From assembly GCA_002395605.1 (NCBI GenBank), contig DGXO01000080.1, positions 1-55,746 on the forward strand: a DNA stretch of 55,746 bases. The letters are read 5' to 3'. The position numbers and the translations under genes were made by a program. This stretch comes from Bacteroidales bacterium UBA4230 (GTDB lineage Bacteria > Bacteroidota > Bacteroidia > Bacteroidales > UBA932). The notes below the pieces were generated by a model, which saw only the letters and a program-made list of their open reading frames with translations, ran no database searches and had not been told where the DNA came from. Of the stretch, positions 1 to 8,014 are shown piece by piece (the first letter of the stretch is position 1; each line of letters starts with the position of its first letter).

Positions 1-2040
1 GGCCTTATGGCCAAGCCCCAGAAGAGCGGCGCTGCCGGTGCAGAAATCATCGAGAACCCTATCGTAAGTAACCTTAAGGAAGGCATGTCCGTGCTGGAGT
101 ACTTCATCTCCACCCACGGTGCCCGTAAGGGTTTGGCCGATACCGCCCTCAAGACCGCTGATGCAGGTTACCTCACCCGCCGTCTTGTGGACGTATCCCA
201 CGACGTCATCATCACCGAGGACGACTGCGGTACCCTCCGCGGCCTCATCGCAACCGCCATCAAGAACAAGGATGAGGTTGTGGAATCCCTCGGAGAACGC
301 ATCCTCGGCCGTACTTCCGTCCACGACATCTTCAACCCTCTCACAGGAGAGCTTATCATTGCAGCCGGCGAGGAAATCCGCGAGGATGTCGCCGCCCTCA
401 TCGATACCCTTCCCATCGAGCAGGTTGAAATCCGCAGCGTCCTCACCTGCGAATCCCGCAAGGGTGTCTGCGCCAAGTGCTATGGCCGTAACCTTGCCAC
501 AAGCCGCATGGTCGAAACCGGTGAGGTGGTTGGCGTCATCGCCGCCCAGTCCATCGGTGAGCCTGGTACACAGCTTACCCTCCGTACCTTCCACGTTGGT
601 GGTACCGCATCCGGTTCGGTTGCAGACAACACCATCGTTTCCAAGTACGAAGGCAAGCTGCAGTTCGAGGAACTCCGCACCATCGACCGCGTTAACGAAG
701 ACGGCAGCGTGAACCCCGTTGTGGTATCCCGCATGACCGAACTCCGCATTGTGGACGAGCGCACCGGCATGACATACTCCCAGTACGACATCCCTTACGG
801 CTCAACTCTGTACTTCAAGGACGGAGACACCGTGAAGAAGGGAGACCTCATCTGCGAGTGGGATGCCTACAACGCCACCACAATCGTGGAAACCGCCGGT
901 ATCGTCCGCTTCGAGAACATGATTGAAGGCGTAACCTTCTCCGAGGAAAGTGCCGATGAATTCGCCACCAATACGGACAAGGTTATCATCGAGAGCAAGG
1001 ACAAGACCAAGACTCCCGAAATGCTCATCGTGGATGACAAGGGTGTCATCCTCCGTCAGTACAACCTGCCGGTAGGCGCCCACATCATGATCAGTGACGG
1101 CGAAACCGTGAAGGTTGGCGACGTAATCATCAAGATCCCCCGCGCCATCGGAAAGGCTTCCGATATCACCGGCGGTCTGCCGCGTGTTACGGAGCTCTTC
1201 GAGGCCCGTACTCCTTCCAACCCTGCAATCCTCTCCGAAATCAACGGTGAGGTCATCATGGGCAAGGTCAAGAGAGGTAAGCGTGAGATCATTGTGAAGA
1301 ACCGCAGCGGCAAGGAGTGCCGCTACGAGGTTCCCACCACCAAGCAGATCCTGGTCCAGGAGAACGACTACGTGAAGGCTGGTACACGCCTCTCCGACGG
1401 CGGTACTTCCCCCACCGACATCCTCTCCATCCTTGGCCCCGTAAAGGCTCAGGAATACATTGTCAACGAGATTCAGGCAGTGTACCGTCTGCAGGGTGTG
1501 AAGATCAACGACAAGCACTTCGAGATCATCGTACGCCAGATGATGCGCAAGGTCCAGATCAACGATCCCGGCGACACCGAATTCCTCCCGGAGGAACTTG
1601 TGGACAAGTGGGATTTCATGGACCGCAACGACGCCATCTTCGGCAAGTACTTTGTTGAGGATGCTGGAGACAGCGCCCGCTACGAACTCGGCGACATCAT
1701 CAGCGCCCGTGACCTCCGCTCGGAGAACTCCTCTCTGGAGCGTCAGGGAGCAAAGCTTATCGCCGCCCGTCCGGCCCGTCCCGCCACGGCCTCCCAGGTG
1801 CTGCAGGGTATCACCCGCGCCGCCCTCAAGACCGGCTCCTTCATCAGCGCCGCTTCCTTCCAGGAAACCACCAAGGTTCTCTCCGAGGCCGCCATCCGCG
1901 CCCGCGTGGATAACCTTGAGGGCCTGAAGGAGAACGTCATCTGCGGCCACCTGATTCCCGCCGGTACCGGCCTCAGCCGCTACCAGGACATCATGGTTGG
2001 CTCAAAGACAGAGACCATGGCCGCCCTGGCCGAACTCTAG
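1..2040 (+). CDS. rpoC: RNA polymerase beta' subunit, C-terminal part (5' truncated by window edge)
   Basis: This is the catalytic beta' subunit of RNA polymerase; only the last 680 codons are present. The reading frame is open from base 1, so the ATG at 7 is internal and not a start. Seen: four zinc-site cysteines (codons 76, 150, 157 and 160, the last three as CX6CX2C), then the trigger-loop region with AAQSIGEPGTQLTLRTFH, then the long beta' C-terminal domain ending near MVGSKTETMAALAEL. The family assignment is secure. It is the last gene of its transcription unit here: the stop is followed within 6 bases by a 109-bp repeat whose core is a strong hairpin. In this phylum rpoB normally lies immediately upstream, outside the window. 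Confidence 0.98.
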   Translation, partial: GLMAKPQKSGAAGAEIIENPIVSNLKEGMSVLEYFISTHGARKGLADTALKTADAGYLTRRLVDVSHDVIITEDDCGTLRGLIATAIKNKDEVVESLGERILGRTSVHDIFNPLTGELIIAAGEEIREDVAALIDTLPIEQVEIRSVLTCESRKGVCAKCYGRNLATSRMVETGEVVGVIAAQSIGEPGTQLTLRTFHVGGTASGSVADNTIVSKYEGKLQFEELRTIDRVNEDGSVNPVVVSRMTELRIVDERTGMTYSQYDIPYGSTLYFKDGDTVKKGDLICEWDAYNATTIVETAGIVRFENMIEGVTFSEESADEFATNTDKVIIESKDKTKTPEMLIVDDKGVILRQYNLPVGAHIMISDGETVKVGDVIIKIPRAIGKASDITGGLPRVTELFEARTPSNPAILSEINGEVIMGKVKRGKREIIVKNRSGKECRYEVPTTKQILVQENDYVKAGTRLSDGGTSPTDILSILGPVKAQEYIVNEIQAVYRLQGVKINDKHFEIIVRQMMRKVQINDPGDTEFLPEELVDKWDFMDRNDAIFGKYFVEDAGDSARYELGDIISARDLRSENSSLERQGAKLIAARPARPATASQVLQGITRAALKTGSFISAASFQETTKVLSEAAIRARVDNLEGLKENVICGHLIPAGTGLSRYQDIMVGSKTETMAALAEL

Positions 2041-2045
2041 GCTTG

Positions 2046-2154
2046 CCGTGGAGGCAAAACGCTGAAAAATCAGCTCTTTATAATAAAGAGGGTGCTTGAA
2101 TTCAAGCACCCTCTTTTGTGTATCACGCTATCTCTCAACCACTTACCTCCACGC
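2046..2154. repeat. REPIN-like inverted-repeat element, copy A
   Basis: A 109-bp element starting 6 bases after the rpoC stop. It opens with CCGTGGAG and closes with CTCCACGC. The outer arms are imperfect inverted repeats, and the centre is a perfect palindrome of AAAGAGGGTGCTTGAA with its complement. Four further copies (2618, 11141, 15476, 17556) share the ends, the length and, in all but one, the AAAGAGGG core. Confidence 0.75.
2085..2116 (+). terminator. Hairpin terminator after rpoC
   Basis: A 16-bp arm (2085-2100) is followed directly by its exact complement (2101-2116), with Ts at the end of the right arm. It forms the core of repeat copy A and probably ends rpoBC transcription. Confidence 0.7.
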
Positions 2155-2163
2155 GCGTTCCCT

Positions 2164-2233
2164 TGTCATCCTGAGCGTCCTTCCTGTCATTCTGAGCGTC
2201 CCTCCTGTCATTCTGAGCGAAGCGAAGAATCTC
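2164..2233. repeat. GTCATTCTGAGCG repeat cluster 1
   Basis: Three tandem units of about 21 bp, beginning TGTCATCCTGAGCG then TGTCATTCTGAGCG twice. The last ends GAAGCGAAGAATCTC, the usual end of this widespread intergenic family. A similar cluster lies at 2549. Confidence 0.8.
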
Positions 2234-2352
2234 AGCCCATCATGCCGATATACTTTCCGGAGAGGGGAGAGCCTGACTCTTCAAAGAGGTGCTTGTACCG
2301 CGTCTTTCATGACGCGTAACGCGTCCTTCCCGACCTGATCGGGAATCTCCCC

Positions 2353-2385
2353 AAAGGCGTTACCATCACGGTAGCGCCTTTTTTT
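2353..2385 (+). terminator. Hairpin followed by T-run
   Basis: Stem AAAGGCGTTACC (2353-2364), five-base loop, then GGTAGCGCCTTT running into TTTT. One internal mismatch. It is a canonical factor-independent terminator shape, but no gene lies directly upstream on this strand, so it may be a relic or a backup for rpoC. Confidence 0.55.
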
Positions 2386-2448
2386 GTCTGGCAGGAGGCC
2401 CTATGCCCTTCGGGCCGGTACGCGCCTTCGGCGCTATCCCTCCCGCAT

Positions 2449-2477
2449 CGTCATGCCCGGCTAGACCGGGCATCTCC
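2449..2477. repeat. CGTCATGCCCGG palindromic repeat
   Basis: CGTCATGCCCGG, then CTAGA, then CCGGGCATCTCC: an interspersed palindrome related to the copies embedded in cysS (about 9091) and aroE (20828). Confidence 0.7.
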
Positions 2478-2548
2478 TTGCGGGCCCCTCCCGTTCACAA
2501 AGACACGGGCGTCTATGCCGCCCGAAGGGCACAGGGCCATCCTGCCCT

Positions 2549-2617
2549 TGTCATTCTGAGCGCCCTTCCTGTCATTCTGAGCGCCCTTCCTGTCATTCTG
2601 AGCGAAGCGAAGAATCT
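2549..2617. repeat. GTCATTCTGAGCG repeat cluster 2
   Basis: Three tandem copies of TGTCATTCTGAGCG spaced by 21 bp. The last ends in GAAGCGAAGAATCTC and abuts REPIN-like copy E at 2618. Confidence 0.8.
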
Positions 2618-2725
2618 CCGTGGAGCTAAACATCTCTATGTCAATCAGTTATACAAAAGAGGGCACATAAAAAACCGCACCCTCTTTCCCGTAATTCGTT
2701 ATGTTCCAATCACTTACTTCCACGG
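2618..2725. repeat. REPIN-like inverted-repeat element, copy E
   Basis: 108 bp from CCGTGGAGCTAA to TTACTTCCACGG. The core hairpin is AAAGAGGG (2656-2663) with CCCTCTTT (2680-2687) and is less perfect than in copies A and D. It lies 54 bases beyond the 3' end of the minus-strand TPR/HTH gene and could terminate it. Confidence 0.7.
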
Positions 2726-2750
2726 GCATCCGTCATTTCCGACCCTTTCC

Positions 2751-2777
2751 GTCATGCCCGACCTTGATCGGGCATCT
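2751..2777. repeat. GTCATGCCCG palindromic repeat
   Basis: GTCATGCCCGAC, then CTT, then GATCGGGCATCTG, directly before the stop codon of the minus-strand TPR/HTH gene. Same family as 2449-2477. Confidence 0.65.
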
Positions 2778-2779
2778 GT

Positions 2780-4462
2780 TTAGCCGAGCATTCTGATAAA
2801 GTCCGGAGAAGAAGGTACGGGTTGATCTTGGAACAGAGTTTTGTAGCGGGTTTTTCGTGTTCGCAGAGAGGGCTCACTCATCCTGAGGAAGTATGCGATG
2901 CTTTTGATTGATAATCCAGCGAAGAACATTGTAAGAATGGTATAATCCCGCTCTTTAAAAGTGCCCTTGTATTCCTGGCGCAGGCGCTGGACAATGTTGT
3001 CATTGGAAGCGTCCACGGCTTGTTCAAGGGAAAGGACAAGGCTTTTATCGGCCCTCATTTCACCTATTTGTCTACGGAAAAGAGAGATTATCTCGTCCTT
3101 GGTCTGAGCACCTTTTAGTTTCTCGCGTTTCATTACTTCCTCATCTGTCCATGAGAAGTAGGAGTCTGATAATTGCTGCAGGAAACGGACCTTGTCTATG
3201 ATAACGGCGTCGCTTGCTTTTCGGAAATGCTCGTTCCGGCTCTGGAGAACCTGCAGGTCATTGGTGAGGGACTCAATGTTTGCAATATCCTGAATTCTGT
3301 CAAAGTGCAGTTTCCGGGTGATAAGGCTCAACAACACTATTATCATAAGCAGCACTGCTGCCAGCGAAATATAAATGATATTGTTCAAGCGGGAGCGTTC
3401 TTTTTGATTTTTCAGAGAATCTCTGTAATACTCTTCGAATGCTTCGGAAACAGACTGCCCTAGTATTTCAGTGACTTGCTTATTCTGAAGTTCGCCAGCG
3501 GTTAACAAATAATAATATGCATTTTTATAATCACCTTGCATCTTAAATGCACGTGACATTTGATCGTATATTGTTAAAGTATCAATGGCATCCTTGATAT
3601 AAGATTGAGCAAGATTGAAATACTTTTTTGAGTCCGATGTTTTACCAAGAGCTTCGCTGATATATCCTTTATTCCCATAAAAAATCATAGAATCAGCATA
3701 ATCTTTGCCGATGGTTATCTTGTCAAGGCATTCATTGGCACCTGCAAAATCCTCTTTCCCCCATAGAAGAACTTCTATTCTATTCTCCATAGAGATTTGA
3801 ATCAAGGGTGGATATGAGTTTCTTGAAATCACATCATCAATAATAACAAGAGACTCATCCCATTTTCTGGCTCTTATCATTTGCATTGCCATATTAATTC
3901 TAGCATAATCGGCCGATAGTGTTTCTCCACATGCCTCAAAGAAATCTATTGCTTCTTGCGAATAGTATAGAGCTTTTAGATGGTTATAGTTATTATTGTG
4001 TATTGAACTTAAATGCCGACAAGCAAGTCCAGCGTTATGATTATCTCTAAGTTCTTTTGCAAGGGAAAGTGCTTTGTCAAAATCTATAGCTGCACTAATA
4101 TAATTCCCCGCATTTTGTTTGACAACTCCTGAATAATAAAAAGAAAGCATTTTCTCACGCTTGGTAGGGTGATTCTGGTAGTAGTTATATGCGATAGAGA
4201 TTATTGAATCATCTGCTATGTCGATATAGTTTTTGTCAAGTGCCATAGACAGAAGCAAGGCGTGTTTGGCTTGCATCGGTCTGGTTCTCAAAACTGAGGA
4301 GTCAATATCAATAAGAATACTTAGTGCGCTGTCCGGATGCTCTGCCATTAAAGATTCTGCAAGATTGAGTTTCCCACGTGTTTCGTGACCACGGCAGGAA
4401 AACAGACCATTTAAAACAACAAAGGTTACTATGGTCATAGAGTAATATGAGAACCGTTTCAT
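2780..4462 (-). CDS. Membrane TPR protein with C-terminal helix-turn-helix (paralogue 1)
   Basis: A 560-residue protein. Seen: a signal segment with lipobox LFSC near residue 23; about 300 residues of helical TPR-like repeats (for example KALSLAKELRDNHNAG); one transmembrane helix near 350-375 (IIYISLAAVLLMIIVLLSLI); a coiled-coil stretch; and a C-terminal LuxR-like HTH (YTILTMFFAGLSIKSIAYFL...SEPSLRTRKTRYKTL). The layout places TPRs in the periplasm and the HTH in the cytoplasm, so a membrane-bound one-component regulator is a reasonable inference; the ligand is unknown. A close architectural paralogue lies at 24729. It is divergent from the secreted-protein cluster at 4811-7974, its likely target. 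The gene is AT-rich compared with its housekeeping neighbours. A minus-strand -7-like TATTTTTG lies at 4544-4537. Confidence 0.8.
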   Translation of the reverse strand: MKRFSYYSMTIVTFVVLNGLFSCRGHETRGKLNLAESLMAEHPDSALSILIDIDSSVLRTRPMQAKHALLLSMALDKNYIDIADDSIISIAYNYYQNHPTKREKMLSFYYSGVVKQNAGNYISAAIDFDKALSLAKELRDNHNAGLACRHLSSIHNNNYNHLKALYYSQEAIDFFEACGETLSADYARINMAMQMIRARKWDESLVIIDDVISRNSYPPLIQISMENRIEVLLWGKEDFAGANECLDKITIGKDYADSMIFYGNKGYISEALGKTSDSKKYFNLAQSYIKDAIDTLTIYDQMSRAFKMQGDYKNAYYYLLTAGELQNKQVTEILGQSVSEAFEEYYRDSLKNQKERSRLNNIIYISLAAVLLMIIVLLSLITRKLHFDRIQDIANIESLTNDLQVLQSRNEHFRKASDAVIIDKVRFLQQLSDSYFSWTDEEVMKREKLKGAQTKDEIISLFRRQIGEMRADKSLVLSLEQAVDASNDNIVQRLRQEYKGTFKERDYTILTMFFAGLSIKSIAYFLRMSEPSLRTRKTRYKTLFQDQPVPSSPDFIRMLG

Positions 4463-4810
4463 AAAAATAGTGCTGCCAGATATTGCTGCGAAGAGATACT
4501 TATGTGCTTGTTATGGAAATCTATTATCTTCTAATACAAAAATAAAGAGAAAGAGCGTGAAAAACAATGTTGGCCGATGCATGTAATATCTGTTTTGTAG
4601 GATAATGTTGATATTCAGCATGTTAGGTAAAGAAATTGTAATACTATTTAAAATGATAAATTGATTATGATTATGTAACTTTGCACAGTGTTCAATAATG
4701 TTACCTTATCACTTCCATGTGGGGGTGTGGAGAAAAAATGCATTTTTTTAGGGGGGGGTAAAAGTAAAAGAAGTTTATTATATTTGCCTGTAGAAACTTA
4801 GTTATTAGTT
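4463..4810. other. Divergent intergenic region between TPR/HTH gene and lipoprotein cluster
   Basis: 348 AT-rich bases without a gene. It contains a minus-strand TATTTTTG (4537-4544) facing the TPR/HTH gene, a plus-strand TAACTTTG (4676-4683), and the G-rich conserved block at 4737-4786 in front of the next gene. No other RNA or ORF signal is convincing. Confidence 0.6.
4737..4786 (+). promoter_or_regulatory. Promoter with G-rich conserved upstream block, copy 1
   Basis: AATGCATTTTTTTAGGGGG, then GGGTAAAAGTAAAAGAAG, then the -7 box TATATTTG at 4779-4786, 24 bases before the ATG. Nearly the same 50 bases recur at 5838-5887 before the gene at 5910, which suggests shared regulation. Confidence 0.6.
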
Positions 4811-5773
4811 ATGAGATTATTTTTAAAAATAGTATTGCTTGGTGCCATTGTCGGGCTATTTTCTTGTGAGAAGATTTCACAGCCGTCCAAAGATGCTAAC
4901 TGGTGGGAGAGGAGAAACTTCATACATTATGGCATTGAATCAGTCGAAACCGGGCTTTATTCCGAAGATATCTCTGGCAAGTTAGATAAATGGGATATCC
5001 GTTACTATTCATATAATAGAAACGGAACGCTTGCATGTGTAAAGGGTGATACTTTTGAAACGCGGTATACTTATAATTTTGACGGAACGTTGAATAAGCA
5101 GGAAACAGTGTATTTTGAATATGATAAATCAACTCAAAAAAGCATTATTTCCGAAGAAGAATCTATTGAGTATGAGTATAATAATCCCGGAAAGTATGTT
5201 ATAACGTTTGGGCTTTTTCCAACGGAACTGACTTATTTGTGTGCATCTTTAATACCCAATCTTTCAAGAATAACGCAAAAAAGAGGCGATACCTATTGTA
5301 TCTCTGACTATACTTTTGATGGTGATATGATGACCATAAGTTTTACAAGTGATACAGGTGACTCAGTTGATCCTATATTTGTAGAGTATCATGGTAAATA
5401 TCCATATCAAGGGCACAATGCTACCAGTTCTTTTGGCCCGATTTTTTATCAAGACAATGGGATGTTCAAAGCATTTGCTGAAGATTATTACTTTAGTTGG
5501 AAACCTACAGAACACAGGGTATTTCATTTTCTAGAAGGATGGGCTAATAAAATGTTGATAGACAAGGTTGTCGTAGGAGATGACGTGTCAACATATCTTT
5601 ATAATGAGCATGGAGATTGTATTAAGGTGATAAATCAAAAGGATGGAGTCTCCTCCGTGCAGATGACATGGGAATATAAATACGATTCAAAAGGGAACGT
5701 CATAGATGAAAAGCAAACCGAAAAAGGTCGTGATTATACAATCAATACATATCGTATTATTAAATATTATTAG
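4811..5773 (+). CDS. Lipoprotein with YD-type repeats
   Basis: A 320-residue protein of unknown function. Seen: signal peptide and lipobox (IVGLFSC, Cys at about 19), then many short beta-strand repeats of the YD/RHS kind, such as YNRNGTLACVKG, YNFDGTLNKQE, YNEHGDCIKVIN and YDSKGNVIDEKQ. It is therefore probably a beta-rich outer-membrane-anchored surface or periplasmic protein. No catalytic motif is recognised. The start is set by the signal peptide and by the -7 box TATATTTG 24 bases upstream. The gene is AT-rich. It is followed by a 136-bp gap containing a GTCATTCTGAGCG repeat and then by a second copy of its own upstream block, so it and the next gene seem to be separate but co-regulated units. 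Confidence 0.75.
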   Translation: MRLFLKIVLLGAIVGLFSCEKISQPSKDANWWERRNFIHYGIESVETGLYSEDISGKLDKWDIRYYSYNRNGTLACVKGDTFETRYTYNFDGTLNKQETVYFEYDKSTQKSIISEEESIEYEYNNPGKYVITFGLFPTELTYLCASLIPNLSRITQKRGDTYCISDYTFDGDMMTISFTSDTGDSVDPIFVEYHGKYPYQGHNATSSFGPIFYQDNGMFKAFAEDYYFSWKPTEHRVFHFLEGWANKMLIDKVVVGDDVSTYLYNEHGDCIKVINQKDGVSSVQMTWEYKYDSKGNVIDEKQTEKGRDYTINTYRIIKYY

Positions 5774-5796
5774 CCCTTTTGTTTTTTGTACTTCCG

Positions 5797-5838
5797 TTGT
5801 CATTCTGAGCGAATTCTGAGGGGCGCAGTCGAAGAATA
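5797..5838. repeat. Degenerate GTCATTCTGAGCG repeat
   Basis: TTGTCATTCTGAGCGAATTC, then a diverged tail containing AGTCGAAGAATA. One unit of the interspersed family, directly upstream of the duplicated promoter block. Confidence 0.65.
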
Positions 5839-5887
5839 ATGCAATTTTTTAGGGGGAGGGTAAAAGTGAAAGATGTTATTATATTTG
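5838..5887 (+). promoter_or_regulatory. Promoter with G-rich conserved upstream block, copy 2
   Basis: AATGCAATTTTTTAGGGGG, then AGGGTAAAAGTGAAAGATG, then -7 box TATATTTG at 5880-5887, 22 bases before the ATG. It matches the block at 4737-4786 at most positions, while the flanking bases differ. Confidence 0.6.
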
Positions 5888-5909
5888 CGTGGAGAAAAGG
5901 GGTTAAGTT

Positions 5910-6947
5910 ATGAAAAATAGTATCAATCTCTCAGTTATTCTTGGCACTTTGGTGCTTGTCGGCTGTTCGCCTAAGGTAACCACCACCCTTATCAAGGCAA
6001 AGGCTCCGCTGGAACCTGAGGAAGAGATTGCTGTTCTTCAGCCTGAAGCCACTGTTTCCCGGAAAGCTTTTGTGCTGGAAACAATACGGCTGAGAGGGCG
6101 GGATTATGACTCTCTCATGACTATCGGCAAGGAAAAAGCCCGTCAGGCAGGCGGCAATATGCTGAAGATTGTCAATTACATGGGGCCTGATATCGGTACT
6201 CCAAGGCACAGGATAGCCGCCGTAGTGCTTTCGGATGATGATGACGCCGGAATTCTGGCCGATTCCACAACTCTTTCCAAGGAAGCAGTGGACGAATTAG
6301 TCATGAATAGTACATCCCTGGCATATGAATCCGGCTCTGTCCGGATTGCACTTCAAGGCGGTGCTGGAATCAGGCTGGGGAAGATGGCATCGTATGATGA
6401 GGCTGTCATGCAGCAGCATGCAAAGAATATGAGGTTCGGATATAACTTTGGTTTAGATGTTACATCCTTCTTCTCCGGAGACCTTGGTGTGGGAGCAAAG
6501 TTCCAGAACTTTCAGGTAGGAGACAGCATGCCCGTTACAGCAATCGATAACAGCGGGAAAACAGTAAACGGCGTTCTTTCAGACCAGATCAGTATATATT
6601 TCATCGGCCCTTTTGCCAGATATCGTTTATTAAGTCGTGATAGGAAAAATGCCTTTTTGGTGACTTTCGGACTTGGATATCTAGGCTATTACGACACCGG
6701 TATTGCCGTTAATGAATCAGGAAAGATCAGAGGAGGAAGTATAGGTAGTCTTTATGAATTGGGCTACGATTTTGGCATAGGCCGGAACTTTTCTATAGGG
6801 GCTTCGCTTACTTATGTGGTTGGGGCGATGAGGAATTATGAAGTGATTCTTAATGATGGCTCCTCGCAGTCTCATAACGTTGACTCGAAAAACGCCGAAA
6901 ACTTGTCCAATCTCTGCCTCAGCATCGGCCTGCGGTATAACTTGTAA
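5910..6947 (+). CDS. Lipoprotein with predicted beta-barrel-like C-terminus, paralogue 1
   Basis: A 345-residue protein of unknown function. Seen: signal and lipobox (LVLVGC, Cys at about 19), then PKVTTTLIKAKAPLEPEEEI, which is almost identical in the next gene. A compact N-terminal domain contains EKARQAGGNMLKIVNYMGPD. From about residue 150 the pattern is alternating strands of an outer-membrane barrel type, ending in LSIGLRYNL with a terminal hydrophobic residue. Tandem paralogue at 6967, only 19 bases downstream, so they form an operon produced by duplication. The promoter block matches that of the lipoprotein at 4811. The N-terminal part may be periplasmic and the rest membrane-embedded, but this is inference. 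Confidence 0.75.
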   Translation: MKNSINLSVILGTLVLVGCSPKVTTTLIKAKAPLEPEEEIAVLQPEATVSRKAFVLETIRLRGRDYDSLMTIGKEKARQAGGNMLKIVNYMGPDIGTPRHRIAAVVLSDDDDAGILADSTTLSKEAVDELVMNSTSLAYESGSVRIALQGGAGIRLGKMASYDEAVMQQHAKNMRFGYNFGLDVTSFFSGDLGVGAKFQNFQVGDSMPVTAIDNSGKTVNGVLSDQISIYFIGPFARYRLLSRDRKNAFLVTFGLGYLGYYDTGIAVNESGKIRGGSIGSLYELGYDFGIGRNFSIGASLTYVVGAMRNYEVILNDGSSQSHNVDSKNAENLSNLCLSIGLRYNL

Positions 6948-6966
6948 CATCTAATAATCAATATTT

Positions 6967-7974
6967 ATGCGTAAGGAAAATGTCATATTCGCCTTTCTTG
7001 CAATCCTTTCCCTTTCTGCCTGCTCACCTAAGGTAACCACCACCCTTATCAAGGCAAAGGCCCCGCTGGGGCCCGGGGAAGAGATTGCCGTCCTTCAGCC
7101 GGAGGACGCACAGCCGGAGGATGCCGTGCCGTTGAAGGCAATTAGGGCAATCGGCCCGGAGTACCTTCCATTGTTGGAAGAGGTGAAGAAAGAGGCCATG
7201 GATGCCGGCGCAAACGTGGTTAAAATCACAGATTACTTTTCACCGGACATCGCAAGTTCCCGGCATAGGATTGCGGCTCTGGCATATTGCCCTGGTGACG
7301 CCGACTCCCTCAGAATCCCCCAGATACAACTGGCGGAAGTGCTGAACGTCAAAAAAGAGACCGGTTCTCTGTACGCTGCCATTAACGGCGGTGCTGCCTA
7401 TCTTACGGCAAAGATTCCGGACAACCTCGGCAACGTGGAAAAAACGCATGCAAAGAATATGAAATTCAGTTTCACTTATGGGGCCGAAGTTTCATATTTC
7501 TTTGGCGAATCCGCCGGCATTGGCGTCAGGTTCCATAATTTCCACACCTCAGATGAAATGCCCATGTCTGCGGTCATAAATGGCAGCATTCGGGAAGGCT
7601 ATCTGAAAGACCAGATAGACATCTGGTTCGTGGGCCCTATCCTTAAAGGGCGCCTGCTCACTCCATCCAGAAAGCAGGCCTTCCTTTTCAACTATTCTTT
7701 CGGCATTGCCGGAGAAACAGACCGTGCCGAAATTTTGTCTGTTCCTGGAATAGCCAAAGGATTTACCCTCGGCCACATGTTTGAACTTGGATACGACTTC
7801 CGCGTCTCAAGGAATTTCTCTGTGGGCGCCGGATTGTATTACCTTTTGGGAACCATCCGGGACGTAGACATATATGACGGTGCGGGAAACAGCCAACACA
7901 TTGCTTTGTCACAGGATAATTTCGAAAACGTCGGACACGTGGGCCTCAGCATCGGCCTGCGGTATAATCTTTAG
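6967..7974 (+). CDS. Lipoprotein with predicted beta-barrel-like C-terminus, paralogue 2
   Basis: A 335-residue paralogue of the preceding gene with the same layout: lipobox (LSLSAC, Cys at about 19), shared PKVTTTLIKAKAPL, then a small domain with KKEAMDAGANVVKITDYFSPD. The barrel-like region shares HAKNMKFSFTYGAEVSYFFGE with paralogue 1 and ends LSIGLRYNL. It differs by a QPEDAQPEDA mini-repeat after the lead-in. Its codon and base composition is closer to the GC-rich chromosome than paralogue 1, so the two copies have diverged in composition as well as sequence. Function unknown. It is the last gene of the pair; cysS starts 40 bases on with its own promoter box. Confidence 0.75.
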   Translation: MRKENVIFAFLAILSLSACSPKVTTTLIKAKAPLGPGEEIAVLQPEDAQPEDAVPLKAIRAIGPEYLPLLEEVKKEAMDAGANVVKITDYFSPDIASSRHRIAALAYCPGDADSLRIPQIQLAEVLNVKKETGSLYAAINGGAAYLTAKIPDNLGNVEKTHAKNMKFSFTYGAEVSYFFGESAGIGVRFHNFHTSDEMPMSAVINGSIREGYLKDQIDIWFVGPILKGRLLTPSRKQAFLFNYSFGIAGETDRAEILSVPGIAKGFTLGHMFELGYDFRVSRNFSVGAGLYYLLGTIRDVDIYDGAGNSQHIALSQDNFENVGHVGLSIGLRYNL

Positions 7975-8000
7975 TTCGGCCATAATTCCGCAAAAATGCG

Positions 8001-8008
8001 TATCTTTG
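8001..8008 (+). promoter_or_regulatory. cysS -7 promoter box
   Basis: TATCTTTG fits the TAnnTTTG consensus exactly and ends only six bases before the cysS ATG, so the transcript would be almost leaderless. Confidence 0.55.
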
Positions 8009-8014
8009 TAAGCT

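Larger units (their letters stand above)
2155..2779. other. Gene-free, repeat-packed interval
   Basis: No credible gene is visible in this roughly 620-bp stretch. It holds two clusters of 21-bp GTCATTCTGAGCG units, CGTCATGCCCGG palindromes, a second hairpin terminator and REPIN-like copy E. The open frames here are simple translations of the repeats. Confidence 0.7.

Noticed and set aside
802..1950. 382-codon open frame antisense to rpoC, and similar long antisense frames over cysS, the GH20 genes, susC and susD
   Set aside because: They mirror the codon bias of GC-rich genes on the other strand, have no recognisable domains, signals or promoters, and the sense genes are secure.
2164..2617. 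Possible CRISPR array from regularly spaced repeats
   Set aside because: Units of about 21 bp are directly adjacent with no unique spacers, and no cas genes are present.
2092..2783. Short open frames in the rpoC-TPR gap
   Set aside because: They translate interspersed repeats and hairpins in several frames with no start context or family similarity.
4705..4755. 17-codon ORF (MLPYHFHVGVWRKN...) before the lipoprotein at 4811
   Set aside because: It runs into the conserved G-rich promoter block, lacks a plausible function and has no supporting start signal.
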